Shown here piece by piece: positions 16,916-27,833 of a stretch of DNA of 64,000 nucleotides (positions within the stretch are counted from its first letter, which is position 1; each line of letters begins with the position of its first letter). The notes under the pieces were generated by a model. It saw nothing but the letters and a program-made list of their open reading frames with translations. It ran no database searches and was not told the origin of the DNA. A program made the position numbers and the translations under genes. Source of the DNA: Marinobacter koreensis (GTDB lineage: Bacteria > Pseudomonadota > Gammaproteobacteria > Pseudomonadales > Oleiphilaceae). The stretch covers positions 62,001 through 126,000 of the forward strand of contig NZ_JAKZAJ010000006.1 of NCBI RefSeq assembly GCF_023156285.1. Reading direction: 5' to 3'.

Positions 16916-19234
16916 TCAGAAAGTCTGGCCCAGTGAGAACTGGAACAACTGGGTATCATCGCCCGGTTTATCGTTCAGCGGCTTGGCCAGACTGAACGCC
17001 AGCGGACCCACGGCCGTTATCCACTGGAAGCTGACACCGGCGGACAATCGGATATCGCCGAGTGCCGGATCGAATCCGCGATCGGTGTCAAACACCTGTC
17101 CGCCATCAATAAACACCGAGGTCCGCATGGACCGACTGTCACCAGCGAAGGGTGTGGGCGTAATCAGTTCTAGGCTACCTTCGGTCAACAGATTACCACC
17201 GAACGGATCTGGGCTAGAATAATCAAACTCGCTGTTTTCAGCCCGCAGACCAAGTGAATTCGATTTATACCCTCGCACTGACCCAAAGCCACCGGCATAA
17301 AAATGCTCATAAAACGGCATCTGACTGCGTCCGGCGTACCCGTCTCCGTAGCCGATGTCCGATCGGGCCCGGAAGATCCAGTGATGATTATCCGTAAGCG
17401 GGAAGTAAAAGTTGGTTTTATGGCTTAACTTATAGAATGTAAGATCGCTTCCGGGCACGGCCACATTCAGGGAGATAGACTGGCTGTAGCCGTCCGTTGG
17501 CAATACACCCCGGTTGAGAGTGCTGCGATTCCAGCTGCCACTCAGGAAGAAATTATCGAAAGAGTCGCCCTCCTTCGCAATAAAATCCTGGACCTGCTTG
17601 GACGTATAGAGGCCCTGTTTCAGGTTTGACCGGGTGACCCCGAAACCGAAGTTGAGTCGGGTGATGCTGTCCGTGGGATAACCGAACGTGACCTTGCCAC
17701 CGTATTCATCGAGCAGGTAGGAGGAAATATCCTGTTGCTGGTAGTCCGTCTTGCGCGCGAACAGGCTGAACCCCCGACTGACGCCGTCGACGGTGTAATA
17801 AGGATCCAGATAGGATACGTTGGCGCTCTTGACTGCATTACTGACGTTCACGCCGAAAGAAACCCGCTTGCCGGAGCCGAAGAAGTTGTTCTCCGACACG
17901 TTGGCACCGAGAATCACACCGGAACTCTGGGAGAACCCGACAGACGCGGAGAGGCTGCCGGTGGGCTGCTCCTCAACCGAGTAATTGACATCCACCTGGT
18001 CGTCGGTCCCGGGTACGGGCACGGTATCCACGTTAACCGTCTTGAAGAAACCGAGCCGCTCAAGCTGGGTCTTTGAGTACTCGATACGGTCAGAGGAAGC
18101 AACGCCACCTTCCATCTGGGTCATTTCCTGGCGCAGGACATCGTCCCGGGTTGAGACGTTACCATCGAAATTGACGCGACGGACATAGGCGCGCTTGCCC
18201 GGCTCCACATAGAACGTGACAGAGGCAGTATTATCATCCCCCGGTTCCGGAACCGCATTGACGTTGGCAAACGCATAGCCTTCCTTGCCCAGCCGGAACG
18301 ACAGCGCCTCAGAAATGGCGGTCATTTTGGCTCGGGAGATAACATCCCCTTTCTGGATGGGGATCAGTTTGCGCAGCTCGTCCTCACCGACAATCAGATC
18401 GCCTCGAAGTTTGACATCAGAAACGGTGTACTGCGGCCCCTCATTGATCGCGATGGCGATGAAAACCTTTTGCTTGTCCGGGGAGATGGAAACCTGGCTG
18501 GATTCAACGCTGAAATCGAGATAACCACGATCGAGGTAAAACGAACGCAGACTTTCCAGATCACCGCTCAGCTTCTCGCGGGCGTATTTGTCTGAGTTGG
18601 TGATGGAATTCCACCAGTCGGACGTCTTCAGCTCGAACAGGTTCAGCAATTGCTCTTCACTGAAATCATGATTGCCGACAATGTTGATGTGCTGGATGGC
18701 CGCCACGCTGCCTTCGTTGATCTTGAGGTTGATCGCCACCCGGTTGCGGGGCAGCTCATCGGCAGTGGCGTTGACCCGGGCGTTGTAACGGCCCTGGGCA
18801 ATGTAGGAGCGCAGGATTTCAAGTTCGAGACGTTCCAGGGTCGCCCGTCGGAACACCTGCCCCTCCTGGAGGCCGGCCTTGGCAAGGGCGTCCATCAGCA
18901 TGTCCGTTTCGATATTCTTGTTGCCCTCAATATCGATAGAGCTGATGGACGGCCGCTCCCGGACCGAAATGATCAGGACGCCTTCATCCCGACTGGCCTT
19001 GATATCGGTAAACAGTCCGGTTTTGAAAAGCGAGCGGATCGCATCGGCAAGCTCGGATTCGTCTACCTGCTCGCCAATATTGACTGGAAAGGCCGAAAAT
19101 ACGGTACCGGCGGACACCCTCTGGAGTCCTTCCACCTCAATATCCGCAACCGTGAATTCATCCGCCAGAGCTGGTTTCATGCCCATCGTGGCCACTGCGA
19201 AACCGACGGCTACACCTAGGAGAGAACGTCTCAT
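16916..19234 (-). CDS. bamA: Outer membrane protein assembly factor BamA
   Basis: The central beta-barrel of the Bam complex, 772 residues. A signal peptide (cleavage after PALA, about residue 24) is followed by five POTRA domains (about 25-420) and a C-terminal 16-strand barrel. The barrel contains the conserved VRGYKSNSLG loop (the VRGY/F motif) and ends in phenylalanine as expected for an outer-membrane signal. It lies 44 bp after rseP and 46 bp before skp, so envelope stress protease, barrel assembly and chaperone are made from one transcript. Confidence 0.97.
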   Translation of the reverse strand: MRRSLLGVAVGFAVATMGMKPALADEFTVADIEVEGLQRVSAGTVFSAFPVNIGEQVDESELADAIRSLFKTGLFTDIKASRDEGVLIISVRERPSISSIDIEGNKNIETDMLMDALAKAGLQEGQVFRRATLERLELEILRSYIAQGRYNARVNATADELPRNRVAINLKINEGSVAAIQHINIVGNHDFSEEQLLNLFELKTSDWWNSITNSDKYAREKLSGDLESLRSFYLDRGYLDFSVESSQVSISPDKQKVFIAIAINEGPQYTVSDVKLRGDLIVGEDELRKLIPIQKGDVISRAKMTAISEALSFRLGKEGYAFANVNAVPEPGDDNTASVTFYVEPGKRAYVRRVNFDGNVSTRDDVLRQEMTQMEGGVASSDRIEYSKTQLERLGFFKTVNVDTVPVPGTDDQVDVNYSVEEQPTGSLSASVGFSQSSGVILGANVSENNFFGSGKRVSFGVNVSNAVKSANVSYLDPYYTVDGVSRGFSLFARKTDYQQQDISSYLLDEYGGKVTFGYPTDSITRLNFGFGVTRSNLKQGLYTSKQVQDFIAKEGDSFDNFFLSGSWNRSTLNRGVLPTDGYSQSISLNVAVPGSDLTFYKLSHKTNFYFPLTDNHHWIFRARSDIGYGDGYAGRSQMPFYEHFYAGGFGSVRGYKSNSLGLRAENSEFDYSSPDPFGGNLLTEGSLELITPTPFAGDSRSMRTSVFIDGGQVFDTDRGFDPALGDIRLSAGVSFQWITAVGPLAFSLAKPLNDKPGDDTQLFQFSLGQTF

Positions 19235-19278
19235 TCAAATATTTCGCCTGATTAATGCGCGTAAGGAGCCCGCAATTC

Positions 19279-20628
19279 TCACAACCGCATCAGGTCGTTG
19301 TAAAGAGCGAACACCATTAAAGTAAGGATCAAAGCCATACCAATTCGTAATCCAAGCGCCTGAGCAGCCTCGGAAAGCGGCTTCCGGCGGATGGCTTCGA
19401 TGGTGTAATAGACGATGTGTCCACCGTCGAGAACAGGCACGGGCAACAGGTTCAGCACCCCGAGACTAACGCTGAGATAGGCCAGGAATCCGACAAAGTC
19501 TTCGAACCCGGAACTGACACTGGCTTCCGCGGCGCGGGCAATCGTGATCGGCCCGCTGAGATTGGAGGGCGAAAGCAATCCCGTGATCATTTTCTTGATG
19601 GCCACGAGCGTTAGCCGGGTATCACCCCAGGTTTCCCCAATCGCCCGGGGAATGGCTCCCAATGGCCCGTAGCTGATATCCCGAAGCATATTGTCTGGCC
19701 AGGTGACGGATTCGACGCCCGCCCCGATGAAACCAATGACTTCGCCATTGTCCAATGTTTTCTCGGCCGGAGTCACCGAGAGGGTCTGTTCCGACCCGTT
19801 CCGGCGGATGGTAAAGGCCAGAGTCTGGCCCGGCGCATTCCGAACATGGTCCACCAGGTCCTGCCAATCGGACACATCGTTGCCATCGATGCTGACAATG
19901 CGGTCACCACTGCGCAGACCCGCCGCCTCCGCCTGCCCGCCCTGACTGATCTGGCCAAGGACCGCCGGAATGTCCGGACGCCATGGTGTAATACCAAACT
20001 CTCCCAGCGGATTCGGGGTCTCGTCGTTCAGACGCCAACCACCCAGCGCCCCATCCAGGGTACCTTCGGCACCGTTATCGGATACCGAGATGCGGATATC
20101 ACCCTGCTCACCGGCTCGTTCCAGCAACCGCATGTTCACGTCGCGCCACGAGCTTACCTTGGAGCCATCAACGGCGGTGATTTCCATGCCGCGATGAAGC
20201 CCCATGCGATCGGCAATACTGCCCTGCTCCACCTCCCCAACCACGGGGGCGATCGTTGTTACGCCAACCACGGCAATCAACCAGTAGGCGAAGATCGCAA
20301 ACAGGAAATTGGCGATCGGGCCCGCGGCGGCAATCGCTATGCGCTGCCCGGGCGATTTGGACGTGAACGCCTGATCCCGCAGCTCCTCGGGAACCGGGCC
20401 TTCCCGCTCATCAAGCATCTTCACATAACCGCCGAGCGGAATGGCGGCCACGGCGAATTCCGTGCCGTGACGGTCGTACCAGGAAAACAGCGGCTTGCCG
20501 AATCCAACCGAGAATCGAATCACCTTGACGCCGCAGCGCCGAGCTACCCAGAAGTGGCCATATTCATGGAGTGTCACCAGGATGCCCAGGGTCAGTGCCA
20601 GGGCCAGGATAGTCTGAAGTATGTGCAT
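19279..20628 (-). CDS. rseP: Site-2 zinc metalloprotease RseP
   Basis: A 449-residue intramembrane protease that cuts the anti-sigma factor RseA and remnant signal peptides. The zinc motif HEYGH is at residues 21-25 and the third ligand motif LDG at 400-402, both within membrane segments. Two PDZ domains lie between (about 115-200 and 220-305), the second with the RSGDRIVSIDG signature. Its place between dxr and bamA is the standard gammaproteobacterial order. Confidence 0.96.
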   Translation of the reverse strand: MHILQTILALALTLGILVTLHEYGHFWVARRCGVKVIRFSVGFGKPLFSWYDRHGTEFAVAAIPLGGYVKMLDEREGPVPEELRDQAFTSKSPGQRIAIAAAGPIANFLFAIFAYWLIAVVGVTTIAPVVGEVEQGSIADRMGLHRGMEITAVDGSKVSSWRDVNMRLLERAGEQGDIRISVSDNGAEGTLDGALGGWRLNDETPNPLGEFGITPWRPDIPAVLGQISQGGQAEAAGLRSGDRIVSIDGNDVSDWQDLVDHVRNAPGQTLAFTIRRNGSEQTLSVTPAEKTLDNGEVIGFIGAGVESVTWPDNMLRDISYGPLGAIPRAIGETWGDTRLTLVAIKKMITGLLSPSNLSGPITIARAAEASVSSGFEDFVGFLAYLSVSLGVLNLLPVPVLDGGHIVYYTIEAIRRKPLSEAAQALGLRIGMALILTLMVFALYNDLMRL

Positions 20629-20678
20629 AGATTTCCCGGTTAATTACTGGAGCCAGAGGGACAATATCACCGACGGTA

Positions 20679-21863
20679 TCAGACAGTCAGCAAGGCGATC
20701 TGTTCCCTGGCGTGGCGACGCGCCTCGGCATCCCTGGAGAAAATGGTGTCGAAGCTGTCAGCAGGCACGACCGCTGTCGCCGCCATTGTACGCTCTATGA
20801 TAACGGGGATATCTGCAAAACGCAGGCGGCCCTTGAGAAACGCATCGACTGCCACCTCGTTCGCGGCATTGAGAACGGCCGGCGCTGTGCCTCCGGTTTC
20901 AAATGCTTCGGCCGCAAGGGCCAGGCAGGGGAACCGTTGGAGATCCGGCTTCTCGAAGTGAAACCGACCGATCGCAAACAGATCCAGCGGAGCAACGCCC
21001 GCATCAATCCGCTCCGGCCAGGCCAGGCCATTGGCAATGGGCGTTCTCATATCCGGACTGCCCAATTGCGCCAGCACCGAACCATCGGCGTACTCGACCA
21101 TGGAATGGATGATGCTTTCCGGATGAACGTGCACTTCAATCTTTTCCGGGGTGGTATTGAACAGCCAGCAGGCTTCGATAAGCTCCAGCCCCTTGTTCAT
21201 CAGCGTCGCCGAGTCGACCGAGATTTTCTGACCCATCGACCAGTTCGGGTGCTTGCAGGCTTCGGCCGGAGAAACGTCCTGCAACTGTGCCGCCGTATGC
21301 TCCCGGAAGGGTCCACCGGACGCCGTCAGGAGAATCCGGGTCACACCCGCCGCACGGGGATCCCGGATATGTTCGGGCGGTAGGCACTGGAAAATGGCGT
21401 TGTGCTCGGAGTCGATTGGCAACAACTCGGCACCAGACTCCGCTACGGCCTCCATGAACAGGCGGCCGGACATAACCAGCGCTTCCTTGTTGGCAAGCAG
21501 AACCCGCTTGCCAGCACGAACCGCCGCCAGCGTCGGAGCAAGCCCTGCTGCACCGACAATAGCGGCCATCACCGTATCGGCCTGCTCGGCGCTGGCCACT
21601 TCACAAAGCCCTGCCTCACCAGACAGCACCCGGGTTTCCGGTACATCTTCGAGCAGCCGCTCCAGCCTCTCAGCGGCATCGTGACTGGCCATAACGGCTA
21701 CCGAGGGCCGGAACTCACGACAAAGCACAGCCAGTTCATCGGCCCGGGTTCCCGCCGTCAACGCATAGACGGAAAAGCGATCCGGGTGTCGCCGAACCAC
21801 ATCCAGGGTACTCAGACCGATGGAGCCGGTAGCGCCAAGAATTGTAAGGCAGCGTTTTGACAT
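20679..21863 (-). CDS. dxr: 1-deoxy-D-xylulose 5-phosphate reductoisomerase
   Basis: The NADPH-dependent committed enzyme of the MEP isoprenoid pathway, 394 residues. Landmarks are the GATGSIG nucleotide-binding loop at the N terminus, NKEALVMSG, and the metal/substrate motif [10 protein letters not shown]. The frame opens at 21890, but the ATG at 21863 ([10 protein letters not shown]) gives the usual size and starts 2 bp after the cdsA stop. Its product feeds undecaprenyl diphosphate made by uppS, two genes upstream. Confidence 0.96.
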   Translation of the reverse strand: MSKRCLTILGATGSIGLSTLDVVRRHPDRFSVYALTAGTRADELAVLCREFRPSVAVMASHDAAERLERLLEDVPETRVLSGEAGLCEVASAEQADTVMAAIVGAAGLAPTLAAVRAGKRVLLANKEALVMSGRLFMEAVAESGAELLPIDSEHNAIFQCLPPEHIRDPRAAGVTRILLTASGGPFREHTAAQLQDVSPAEACKHPNWSMGQKISVDSATLMNKGLELIEACWLFNTTPEKIEVHVHPESIIHSMVEYADGSVLAQLGSPDMRTPIANGLAWPERIDAGVAPLDLFAIGRFHFEKPDLQRFPCLALAAEAFETGGTAPAVLNAANEVAVDAFLKGRLRFADIPVIIERTMAATAVVPADSFDTIFSRDAEARRHAREQIALLTV

Positions 21864-21865
21864 AC

Positions 21866-22705
21866 TTACCAGTGTCCGGTGGTCAACCACCCGAGTTGCG
21901 TGATGATCAACGCAAACACGGGAATGGCCGCTGTCAGGCTATCGATACGATCCATGATACCGCCGTGCCCGGGCAAAAGCTGGCTGCTGTCCTTGATACC
22001 GCGGAAACGCTTCAACATGCTTTCAAGCAGATCGCCAAGCACCGAGACGAGCCCTGTCACCAGGCTGGCCAGAACCAGCAGCCCCGTTTCCTTTCCGCTG
22101 GCAGACGCCAGGTAACTGACGATGACGGCGAAGACGCCCACAGCTACCAAACCGCCCCAGACGCCAGCCCAGGATTTACCGGGACTGACCCTTGGCGCCA
22201 GTTTTTTCTTGCCAAACGCCCGTCCCGCAAAATAGGCGCCAATGTCGGCGACCCACACGACGCAGAAGACATAGAGGATTCCCCAGAGGTTATTCTCGAC
22301 AGTCCCGAACTGGAATCCACCGGTCCGCAGGTGATTCAGGCCGACCCACGCCGGAACCAGCACAAATAGCCCCATCAACGCCCGAAAAGGAAGGTTGCCC
22401 CATCGCACCGACCCGGACGGGTAGTTCCGGACCAGCAGGAAACAGACAAACCACCATGCCAGGGCGAGCCAGAGTACAACCACCGCGGGAATATTCAGCA
22501 ACCCGAAAAGAATGAGCGCGGTTGCCAGCGCATAGAGAATCCGCCCACCCTGGCCGACGATCCCGGCCATGTTGGCCCACTCCCAGGCTCCGATCGTGAT
22601 GATGGCACCGGTAAAGACCGCGAAGCCGAGGGGGGGCAGGAAGAAGATGCCGCCGATCGCAAGTGGTGCCAGGATCAGGGCTGTAATAATACGGGTCTTG
22701 AGCAC
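21866..22705 (-). CDS. cdsA: Phosphatidate cytidylyltransferase
   Basis: An integral membrane enzyme of about 279 residues making CDP-diacylglycerol for phospholipid synthesis. The CDP-alcohol signature [13 protein letters not shown]...[12 protein letters not shown] is complete near the C terminus, and about eight hydrophobic helices precede it. Start choice: a GTG at 22705 begins the typical (M)[14 protein letters not shown] sequence, while an in-frame start at 22753 would add 16 polar residues and overlap uppS by 26 bp. The GTG is preferred. Confidence 0.93.
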   Translation of the reverse strand: MLKTRIITALILAPLAIGGIFFLPPLGFAVFTGAIITIGAWEWANMAGIVGQGGRILYALATALILFGLLNIPAVVVLWLALAWWFVCFLLVRNYPSGSVRWGNLPFRALMGLFVLVPAWVGLNHLRTGGFQFGTVENNLWGILYVFCVVWVADIGAYFAGRAFGKKKLAPRVSPGKSWAGVWGGLVAVGVFAVIVSYLASASGKETGLLVLASLVTGLVSVLGDLLESMLKRFRGIKDSSQLLPGHGGIMDRIDSLTAAIPVFALIITQLGWLTTGHW

Positions 22706-22727
22706 AGTCGAATTCGCTCTCGAATCA

Positions 22728-23498
22728 TTATTGTTGTGCGGTCTGAAGCGCAATCTGGTCGTCAGTCTGGCCGAACCGGCGTTTGCGCCCGGCGTAGGCG
22801 CGGAGCGCCTTTTGCATTTCTTCGTCCTTGAAGTCAGGCCAGAACACCGGAGAAAAATAGAACTCGGTGTAAGCCAGGTGCCAAAGCAGGAAATTGCTGA
22901 TCCGCTGCTCCCCGGCGGTGCGGATCATCAGGTCAGGCATGGGCAGATCGCCAATACTGAGATGCTGCTGAATCAGATCATCGGTAATGTCACCCGGCTC
23001 AAGCTGCCCCTGACGGACTTTTTCGGCGACCTGCCGTGTGGCCTGGGCGATGTCCCAGTGACCGCCATAATTGGCAGCAATAACCAGCGTCATGCGGGTA
23101 TTGTCGCGGGTCAGGGTCTCGGCTTTCTCCATGCGCTCCTGCAAAGCCTCACTGAACGCGGAGCGATCTCCGATAATGCGCAGCCGGATATTGTTCCGGT
23201 GCAGCTTGCGCACCTCCCGCTCCAGCGCAAACAGGAACAGCCGCATGAGAGCCGACACTTCGTCCTTGGGACGCCGCCAGTTTTCACTCGAGAAGGCAAA
23301 CAGGGTCAGTACCTCAACGCCCTCGCGGGCACAGGTCTCGACCACTGCCCGCACTGCGTTGACGCCCGCTTTGTGACCCGCCACTCCTGTCAGCCGATGG
23401 GCTTTGGCCCACCGGTTGTTTCCGTCCATGATGATGGCCACGTGCCGGGGCCGGCGATCCGCCGACACCGGAATTTCCGCGGTTACTTGTCCCGTCAT
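22728..23498 (-). CDS. uppS: (2E,6E)-farnesyl-diphosphate-specific undecaprenyl diphosphate synthase
   Basis: Cis-prenyltransferase of 256 residues that makes the C55 lipid carrier for peptidoglycan and O-antigen. The diphosphate-binding motif HVAIIMDGNNRWA is near residues 19-31, and the C-terminal signature DLMIRTAGEQRISNFLLWHLAYTE is split here as DLMIRTAGE and RISNFL. The rather long N-terminal lead (about 18 residues) is ordinary for Marinobacter/Pseudomonas-type proteins. It is placed between frr and cdsA as expected. Confidence 0.96.
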   Translation of the reverse strand: MTGQVTAEIPVSADRRPRHVAIIMDGNNRWAKAHRLTGVAGHKAGVNAVRAVVETCAREGVEVLTLFAFSSENWRRPKDEVSALMRLFLFALEREVRKLHRNNIRLRIIGDRSAFSEALQERMEKAETLTRDNTRMTLVIAANYGGHWDIAQATRQVAEKVRQGQLEPGDITDDLIQQHLSIGDLPMPDLMIRTAGEQRISNFLLWHLAYTEFYFSPVFWPDFKDEEMQKALRAYAGRKRRFGQTDDQIALQTAQQ

Positions 23499-23565
23499 GA
23501 AATCCCCTGCGCGGCCCCGGTCAATCTCCGGAGCCGACTGTCCTGCAACTGAGCAACCCGGCGGA

Positions 23566-24123
23566 TCAGACCGCCATCAGGTCCTCTTCTTTGGATTTGA
23601 GCATCTTGTCCACTTCGGCGATGTACTTGTCGGTCAGCTTCTGGACCTCATCCTCTGCACGGCGCTCTTCGTCTTCGCTGATTTCCTTTTCCTTCAGCAG
23701 ATCCTTGACCATGGAATTGGCATCACGACGGGCGTTGCGAACGGACACGCGCGCGTGTTCCGCATCGGCCTTGGCCTGTTTGACCATTTCCCGACGGGTT
23801 TCCTCGGTCAACATGGGCATCGGAACCCGAATGATGTCACCGCTGGTCGCCGGGTTCAGACCGAGGTCCGATGTCATGATGGCCTTTTCGATGGTCGGCA
23901 CCAGGTTCTTTTCCCAGGGAGCCACTGCCAGAGTCCGGTTGTCTTCAACGTTGACGCTCGCTACCTGCTTGAGCGGCGTTTCCTGGCCGTAGTAGTTCAC
24001 CATGACACTGTCCAGGATCGCAGGATGAGCGCGGCCGGTACGGATTTTATTGAACGCCGAATGCAGAGCCTCCAGGCTCTTTTTCATTTTCTTTTCGGCT
24101 TCCGATTTGATGTCGTTAATCAC
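23566..24123 (-). CDS. frr: Ribosome recycling factor
   Basis: A 185-residue protein that, with EF-G, splits post-termination ribosomes. It is a three-helix bundle with a short alpha/beta cap; the [10 protein letters not shown] motif, containing the conserved arginine, lies near residues 25-34. The frame is open to a TTG at 24138. The GTG at 24123 is chosen because it starts (M)[12 protein letters not shown], gives exactly the usual 185 residues and has a GAGGA nine bases upstream. Confidence 0.95.
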   Translation of the reverse strand: MINDIKSEAEKKMKKSLEALHSAFNKIRTGRAHPAILDSVMVNYYGQETPLKQVASVNVEDNRTLAVAPWEKNLVPTIEKAIMTSDLGLNPATSGDIIRVPMPMLTEETRREMVKQAKADAEHARVSVRNARRDANSMVKDLLKEKEISEDEERRAEDEVQKLTDKYIAEVDKMLKSKEEDLMAV

Positions 24124-24191
24124 TAGAGCATTCCTCAATTCGTCAGGTCAGTCCGGGAGCCGACCGTTAACATCCGGGCCGGCTAACGAGT

Positions 24192-24920
24192 TCACTCGAT
24201 CAGTGTACCTTCTTTTTCGCCAGTCACGATGCGGGTCAAGACGCCCGGTCGGTTCATGTCAAAAACCCGAAGCGGCATACCATGGTCACGCGCCAGGCAG
24301 ATGGCGGTCAGATCCATCACGCCCAGCTTCTTGTCGAGCACTTCGTCATAAGTGAGATAATCGTATTTCTCGGCAGTGGGATCCAGGTTCGGATCGGCGG
24401 AGTAGACTCCATCCACCTTGGTTGCCTTCAGCACCGCATCAGCCTCAATCTCGATACCCCTCAGACAGGCGGCAGAATCCGTCGTGAAAAACGGATTGCC
24501 GGTACCGGCACTGAAAATCACCACATCCCCTTCTTTGAGATCGCGTACTGCACGACGACGATCATAATGCTCGACAATGCCGCTCATGGGGATGGCCGAC
24601 ATGACACGCGTACGGATGTTGGAGCGCTCCAGCGCGTCCCGCATCGCCAGACCGTTCATGACCGTCGCCAGCATACCCATGTGGTCGCCGGTAACACGAT
24701 CCAGGCCGGCGGCATTCAGGGCGGCACCCCGGAACAGGTTACCACCACCAATCACCAGACCAACCTGAACACCGATACCGATCAGGGCGCCGATTTCCAG
24801 GGCCATACGGTCGAGAACTTTGGGATCAATACCGAAATCGTGCTCCCCCATGAGGGCTTCGCCACTGAGCTTGAGCAGAACACGTTTGTATCTGGGCTGA
24901 TTTTTCGAAGATGTCGGCAT
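24192..24920 (-). CDS. pyrH: UMP kinase
   Basis: Bacterial-type UMP kinase of 242 residues (amino-acid-kinase fold) making UDP for nucleic acids and sugar nucleotides. Visible are the phosphate-binding [18 protein letters not shown], and [13 protein letters not shown] (substrate site). It lies between tsf and frr, the invariant order in gammaproteobacteria. The ATG at 24920 begins [15 protein letters not shown], slightly longer than in E. coli. Confidence 0.96.
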   Translation of the reverse strand: MPTSSKNQPRYKRVLLKLSGEALMGEHDFGIDPKVLDRMALEIGALIGIGVQVGLVIGGGNLFRGAALNAAGLDRVTGDHMGMLATVMNGLAMRDALERSNIRTRVMSAIPMSGIVEHYDRRRAVRDLKEGDVVIFSAGTGNPFFTTDSAACLRGIEIEADAVLKATKVDGVYSADPNLDPTAEKYDYLTYDEVLDKKLGVMDLTAICLARDHGMPLRVFDMNRPGVLTRIVTGEKEGTLIE

Positions 24921-25099
24921 GGTGATCCCCTTTTCGTCTGATGGCTATCCGCGTACACGGTTTTCAGGCTCGTATCTGACATACTCCTCGAAAAAGGGGT
25001 ATCTCAGATACAAGCCCGCCACGAGAGCCGAAAGCATCCGGCTAACGTGGCAGACTCAGGTCGGTGGCAGAGACAGGACTCCGCCACCTTACGGAAGGA

Positions 25100-25969
25100 T
25101 CAGGCCTTGCCAGTTCCGGCTGCAGCAGCAACCTCGGCAGCAAAGTCGACTTCTTCCTTCTCAATGCCCTCGCCGACTTCCAGGCGAACAAAACCAACCA
25201 GCTCACCACCGGCGGATTTGATCAGCTCGCCCACAGTCTGGTCCGGGTTCTTGACGAACGGCTGCTCAATCAGGCTGTTTTCCTTGAGGAACTTCTTGAT
25301 GCGGCCGCCCATCATCTTCTCGACGATCTCGGCAGGCTTGCCTTCCATATCCGGCTGGGCCTTGATGATTTCTTTCTCTTTATCCAGCTCTTCCTGCGGC
25401 ATGTCTTCCGGCTTGCCAACGCGCGGATTGACAGCAGCGGCGTGCATGGCGATGTCGCGGGCCACTTCCGGATCACCGGCGGTCAGGGCCACAACGGAGG
25501 CAATCTTGTTGTTGCTGTGGACATAGCCACCGACAACCGGACCTTCAACTTTCACGATGCGGCGAACGGTGATGTTCTCACCGATCTTCTGAACCAGCGC
25601 CTCGCGCTTCGCTTCCAGATCGCCTTCCATCAGCTTGGCAACGTCGGTCTCGCCCTTATCGAACGCAACATCCAGCACGTCGTTGGCGAACGCCATGAAG
25701 TTGTCGTCACGAGCCACGAAGTCGGTCTCGGAATTGACTTCGAGAATGTAGGCAACGGTGTTGTCGTCGGAGATCTTGATCAGCGACACGCCTTCAGCTG
25801 CGGTACGGCCAGCCTTCTTGGCGGCTTTCAGGCCGGAAGACTTGCGCAGCTCTTCGATTGCAGCGTCAACACTACCGTCAGCCTCTACCAGTGCTTTCTT
25901 GCACTCCATCATGCCAAGACCGGTACGCTCACGCAGCTCTTTGACCATTGCAGCGGTAATTGCAGCCAT
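25100..25969 (-). CDS. tsf: Elongation factor Ts
   Basis: Guanine-nucleotide exchange factor for EF-Tu, 289 residues. The N-terminal UBA-like domain has the signature [16 protein letters not shown], and the core contains [16 protein letters not shown]-started frame extends two codons further, but the ATG at 25969 (MAAITAAMV) with an AGAGGA upstream is clear. It follows rpsB with a strong hairpin between them. Confidence 0.97.
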   Translation of the reverse strand: MAAITAAMVKELRERTGLGMMECKKALVEADGSVDAAIEELRKSSGLKAAKKAGRTAAEGVSLIKISDDNTVAYILEVNSETDFVARDDNFMAFANDVLDVAFDKGETDVAKLMEGDLEAKREALVQKIGENITVRRIVKVEGPVVGGYVHSNNKIASVVALTAGDPEVARDIAMHAAAVNPRVGKPEDMPQEELDKEKEIIKAQPDMEGKPAEIVEKMMGGRIKKFLKENSLIEQPFVKNPDQTVGELIKSAGGELVGFVRLEVGEGIEKEEVDFAAEVAAAAGTGKA

Positions 25970-26005
25970 GTTCAATCCTCTTAACTTGTACGAATTCGGT
26001 GGGGA

Positions 26006-26034
26006 GGTATGCCCGCAAGACAGGCGGGCATACC
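26006..26034 (-). promoter_or_regulatory. rpsB-tsf intergenic hairpin
   Basis: A perfect 11-bp GC-rich stem (26006-26016 with 26024-26034) and 7-base loop sits between rpsB and tsf. It has no T-run, so it may act as an attenuator or mRNA processing/stability element rather than a full terminator. Confidence 0.6.
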
Positions 26035-26061
26035 TTACAACTCAAACGTGAAGCTGATGCG

Positions 26062-26814
26062 TCACTCGGCGGCCGGAGCGGCGCCCTCGGCATCTTCGCT
26101 GACTTCTACAAACTCGTCAGCGCCGGCGCCAGCAGACTGGGCCGCTTCAAGACAGGTGTCAGCCACAGCTTGCACGTAGATCTGGATGGCGCGGATGGCG
26201 TCATCGTTGCCCGGAATAACGTAATCAACGCCGTCCGGATCGCTGTTGGTGTCAACCACACCGATAACCGGGATGCCCAGCTTGTTGGCTTCCTTGATGG
26301 CGATACGCTCGTGGTCAACGTCGATGACGAACATGGCGTCCGGCAGGCCGCCCATATCCTTGATACCACCGATTGAACGCTCCAGGCGATCCATTTCGCG
26401 GGTACGATCCAGCGCTTCTTTCTTGGTCAGCTTGTCGAAAGTACCGTCCTGGCTCTGGGTTTCCAGGTCACGGTAGCGACGGATAGACTGACGGATCGTC
26501 TTGTAGTTGGTCAGCATACCACCCAACCAGCGGTGGTTGACGTACGGCTGGCCGGCACGCAGAGCTTCTTCTTTAATAATCTTGGCGGCGGAACGCTTGG
26601 TACCAACGAACAGAATCTTGTTCTTGTTCTCTGCCAGCTGCTGAATGAACTTCAGCGCCTCTTCCATGGCAGGAACAGTCTGCTCGAGGTTGATGATATG
26701 AATCTTGTTGCGGGCACCGAAAATGAACTTGGACATTTTCGGGTTCCAGTAACGGGTCTGGTGACCGAAGTGAGCACCTGCCTTGAGCAGGTCACGCATA
26801 TTTACCTGAGCCAT
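26062..26814 (-). CDS. rpsB: 30S ribosomal protein S2
   Basis: Ribosomal protein S2, 250 residues, starting [27 protein letters not shown], the canonical opening. The LVVDVDHE-type segment ([15 protein letters not shown]) and [11 protein letters not shown] are present, and a short acidic, alanine-rich C-terminal tail follows. It heads the rpsB-tsf-pyrH-frr block and is divergent from map. Confidence 0.98.
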   Translation of the reverse strand: MAQVNMRDLLKAGAHFGHQTRYWNPKMSKFIFGARNKIHIINLEQTVPAMEEALKFIQQLAENKNKILFVGTKRSAAKIIKEEALRAGQPYVNHRWLGGMLTNYKTIRQSIRRYRDLETQSQDGTFDKLTKKEALDRTREMDRLERSIGGIKDMGGLPDAMFVIDVDHERIAIKEANKLGIPVIGVVDTNSDPDGVDYVIPGNDDAIRAIQIYVQAVADTCLEAAQSAGAGADEFVEVSEDAEGAAPAAE

Positions 26815-26950
26815 GATATCTACCTTTTAGCTTCGGGTTAGTCCTCCACGCATCCGATTGACCCAACCGACCCTATAAAAGGGAACAGCACCCTGGGACA
26901 ACGTGTCGACACGTGTGTGAATTTGCCGGATTCGTTTCCGGCGGCGCGTT
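26815..26950 (-). promoter_or_regulatory. rpsB leader region
   Basis: About 135 bp of leader precedes rpsB, with GC-rich inverted repeats (CACGTGTCGACACGT at about 26900-26914; a CCGG-flanked hairpin at about 26922-26944) and a TATAAA on the minus strand near 26950 as possible -10. A GGATGCGTGGAGG run lies closer to the start. In gammaproteobacteria S2 represses its own leader; a specific structural match was not established. Confidence 0.4.
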
Positions 26951-27060
26951 TATACCATAAACCGGCCGGGCGACGCCATTAAATTTGCGCTGAACCTTCC
27001 TTGTATGGAGCTCTCAGGGCCCTTAAAATGCCGGTTTGGCTCAAACCAACAGGAATCCCG

Positions 27061-27831
27061 ATGCAGGTATCGATCAAGACACCGGAAGAAGTTGAAAAGA
27101 TGCGAGTGGCCGGCCGCCTGGCCGCTGAAGTCCTGGAGATGATTGGCGAGCATGTACAGCCCGGCGTAACAACCGAGGAGCTTGACCGAATCTGTCACGA
27201 CTACATCGTCAACGTCCAGCAAGCCATCCCGGCACCACTCAATTATAAGGGATTCCCGAAGTCCATCTGCACCTCGGTCAATCACGTGGTTTGCCACGGC
27301 ATTCCGTCGGAGAAGAAGGTGCTCAAGCACGGCGACATCCTGAACATCGACGTCACCGTCATCAAGGACGAGTATCACGGAGATACCAGCAAGATGTGGG
27401 TGGTTGGCAAACCCAAGCCCGGCAGCGAGCGCCTGATCCGCATAACCCAGGAATGCCTCTACAAAGGCATCGAGATGGTCAAGCCCGGTGTTCGGCTGGG
27501 CGACATCGGCCACGTGATCCAGCAACACGCGGAAAAGCATCACTACTCTGTCGTCCGTGAATACTGCGGTCATGGTATCGGCAAGGTGTTCCACGAGGAG
27601 CCCCAGGTCATGCACTATGGCAAGCCCGGCACCGGCCTTGAGTTGAAAGAGGGCATGACGTTTACCATTGAGCCCATGATCAACCAGGGCAAGCACCAGA
27701 CCAAACTGCTTGCCGACGGCTGGACTGCCGTCACCAAGGATCACAAGCTGTCCGCTCAGTGGGAACACACGATCCTGGTAACCGCTGATGGTCACGAAGT
27801 GCTGACCAGACGGTCGGAAGAGTCCTTCTGA
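27061..27831 (+). CDS. map: Type I methionine aminopeptidase
   Basis: Removes the initiator methionine from new proteins; 256 residues. The pita-bread fold metal ligands are seen in the conserved stretches NIDVTVIKDEYHGDTS (two aspartates), CGHGIGKVFHEEP (histidine) and TIEPMIN and WEHTI (glutamates). The frame runs from 27001, but the ATG at 27061 (MQVSIKTPEEV) has AGGAAT upstream and gives the usual length. It is divergent from rpsB and just upstream of glnD. Confidence 0.97.
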   Translation: MQVSIKTPEEVEKMRVAGRLAAEVLEMIGEHVQPGVTTEELDRICHDYIVNVQQAIPAPLNYKGFPKSICTSVNHVVCHGIPSEKKVLKHGDILNIDVTVIKDEYHGDTSKMWVVGKPKPGSERLIRITQECLYKGIEMVKPGVRLGDIGHVIQQHAEKHHYSVVREYCGHGIGKVFHEEPQVMHYGKPGTGLELKEGMTFTIEPMINQGKHQTKLLADGWTAVTKDHKLSAQWEHTILVTADGHEVLTRRSEESF

Positions 27832-27833
27832 CG

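Noticed and set aside
24972..25011. Short palindromes GTATCTGACATAC and GTATCTCAGATAC between tsf and pyrH
   Set aside because: No T-run and only 13 bp each; not enough to call a terminator or operator.
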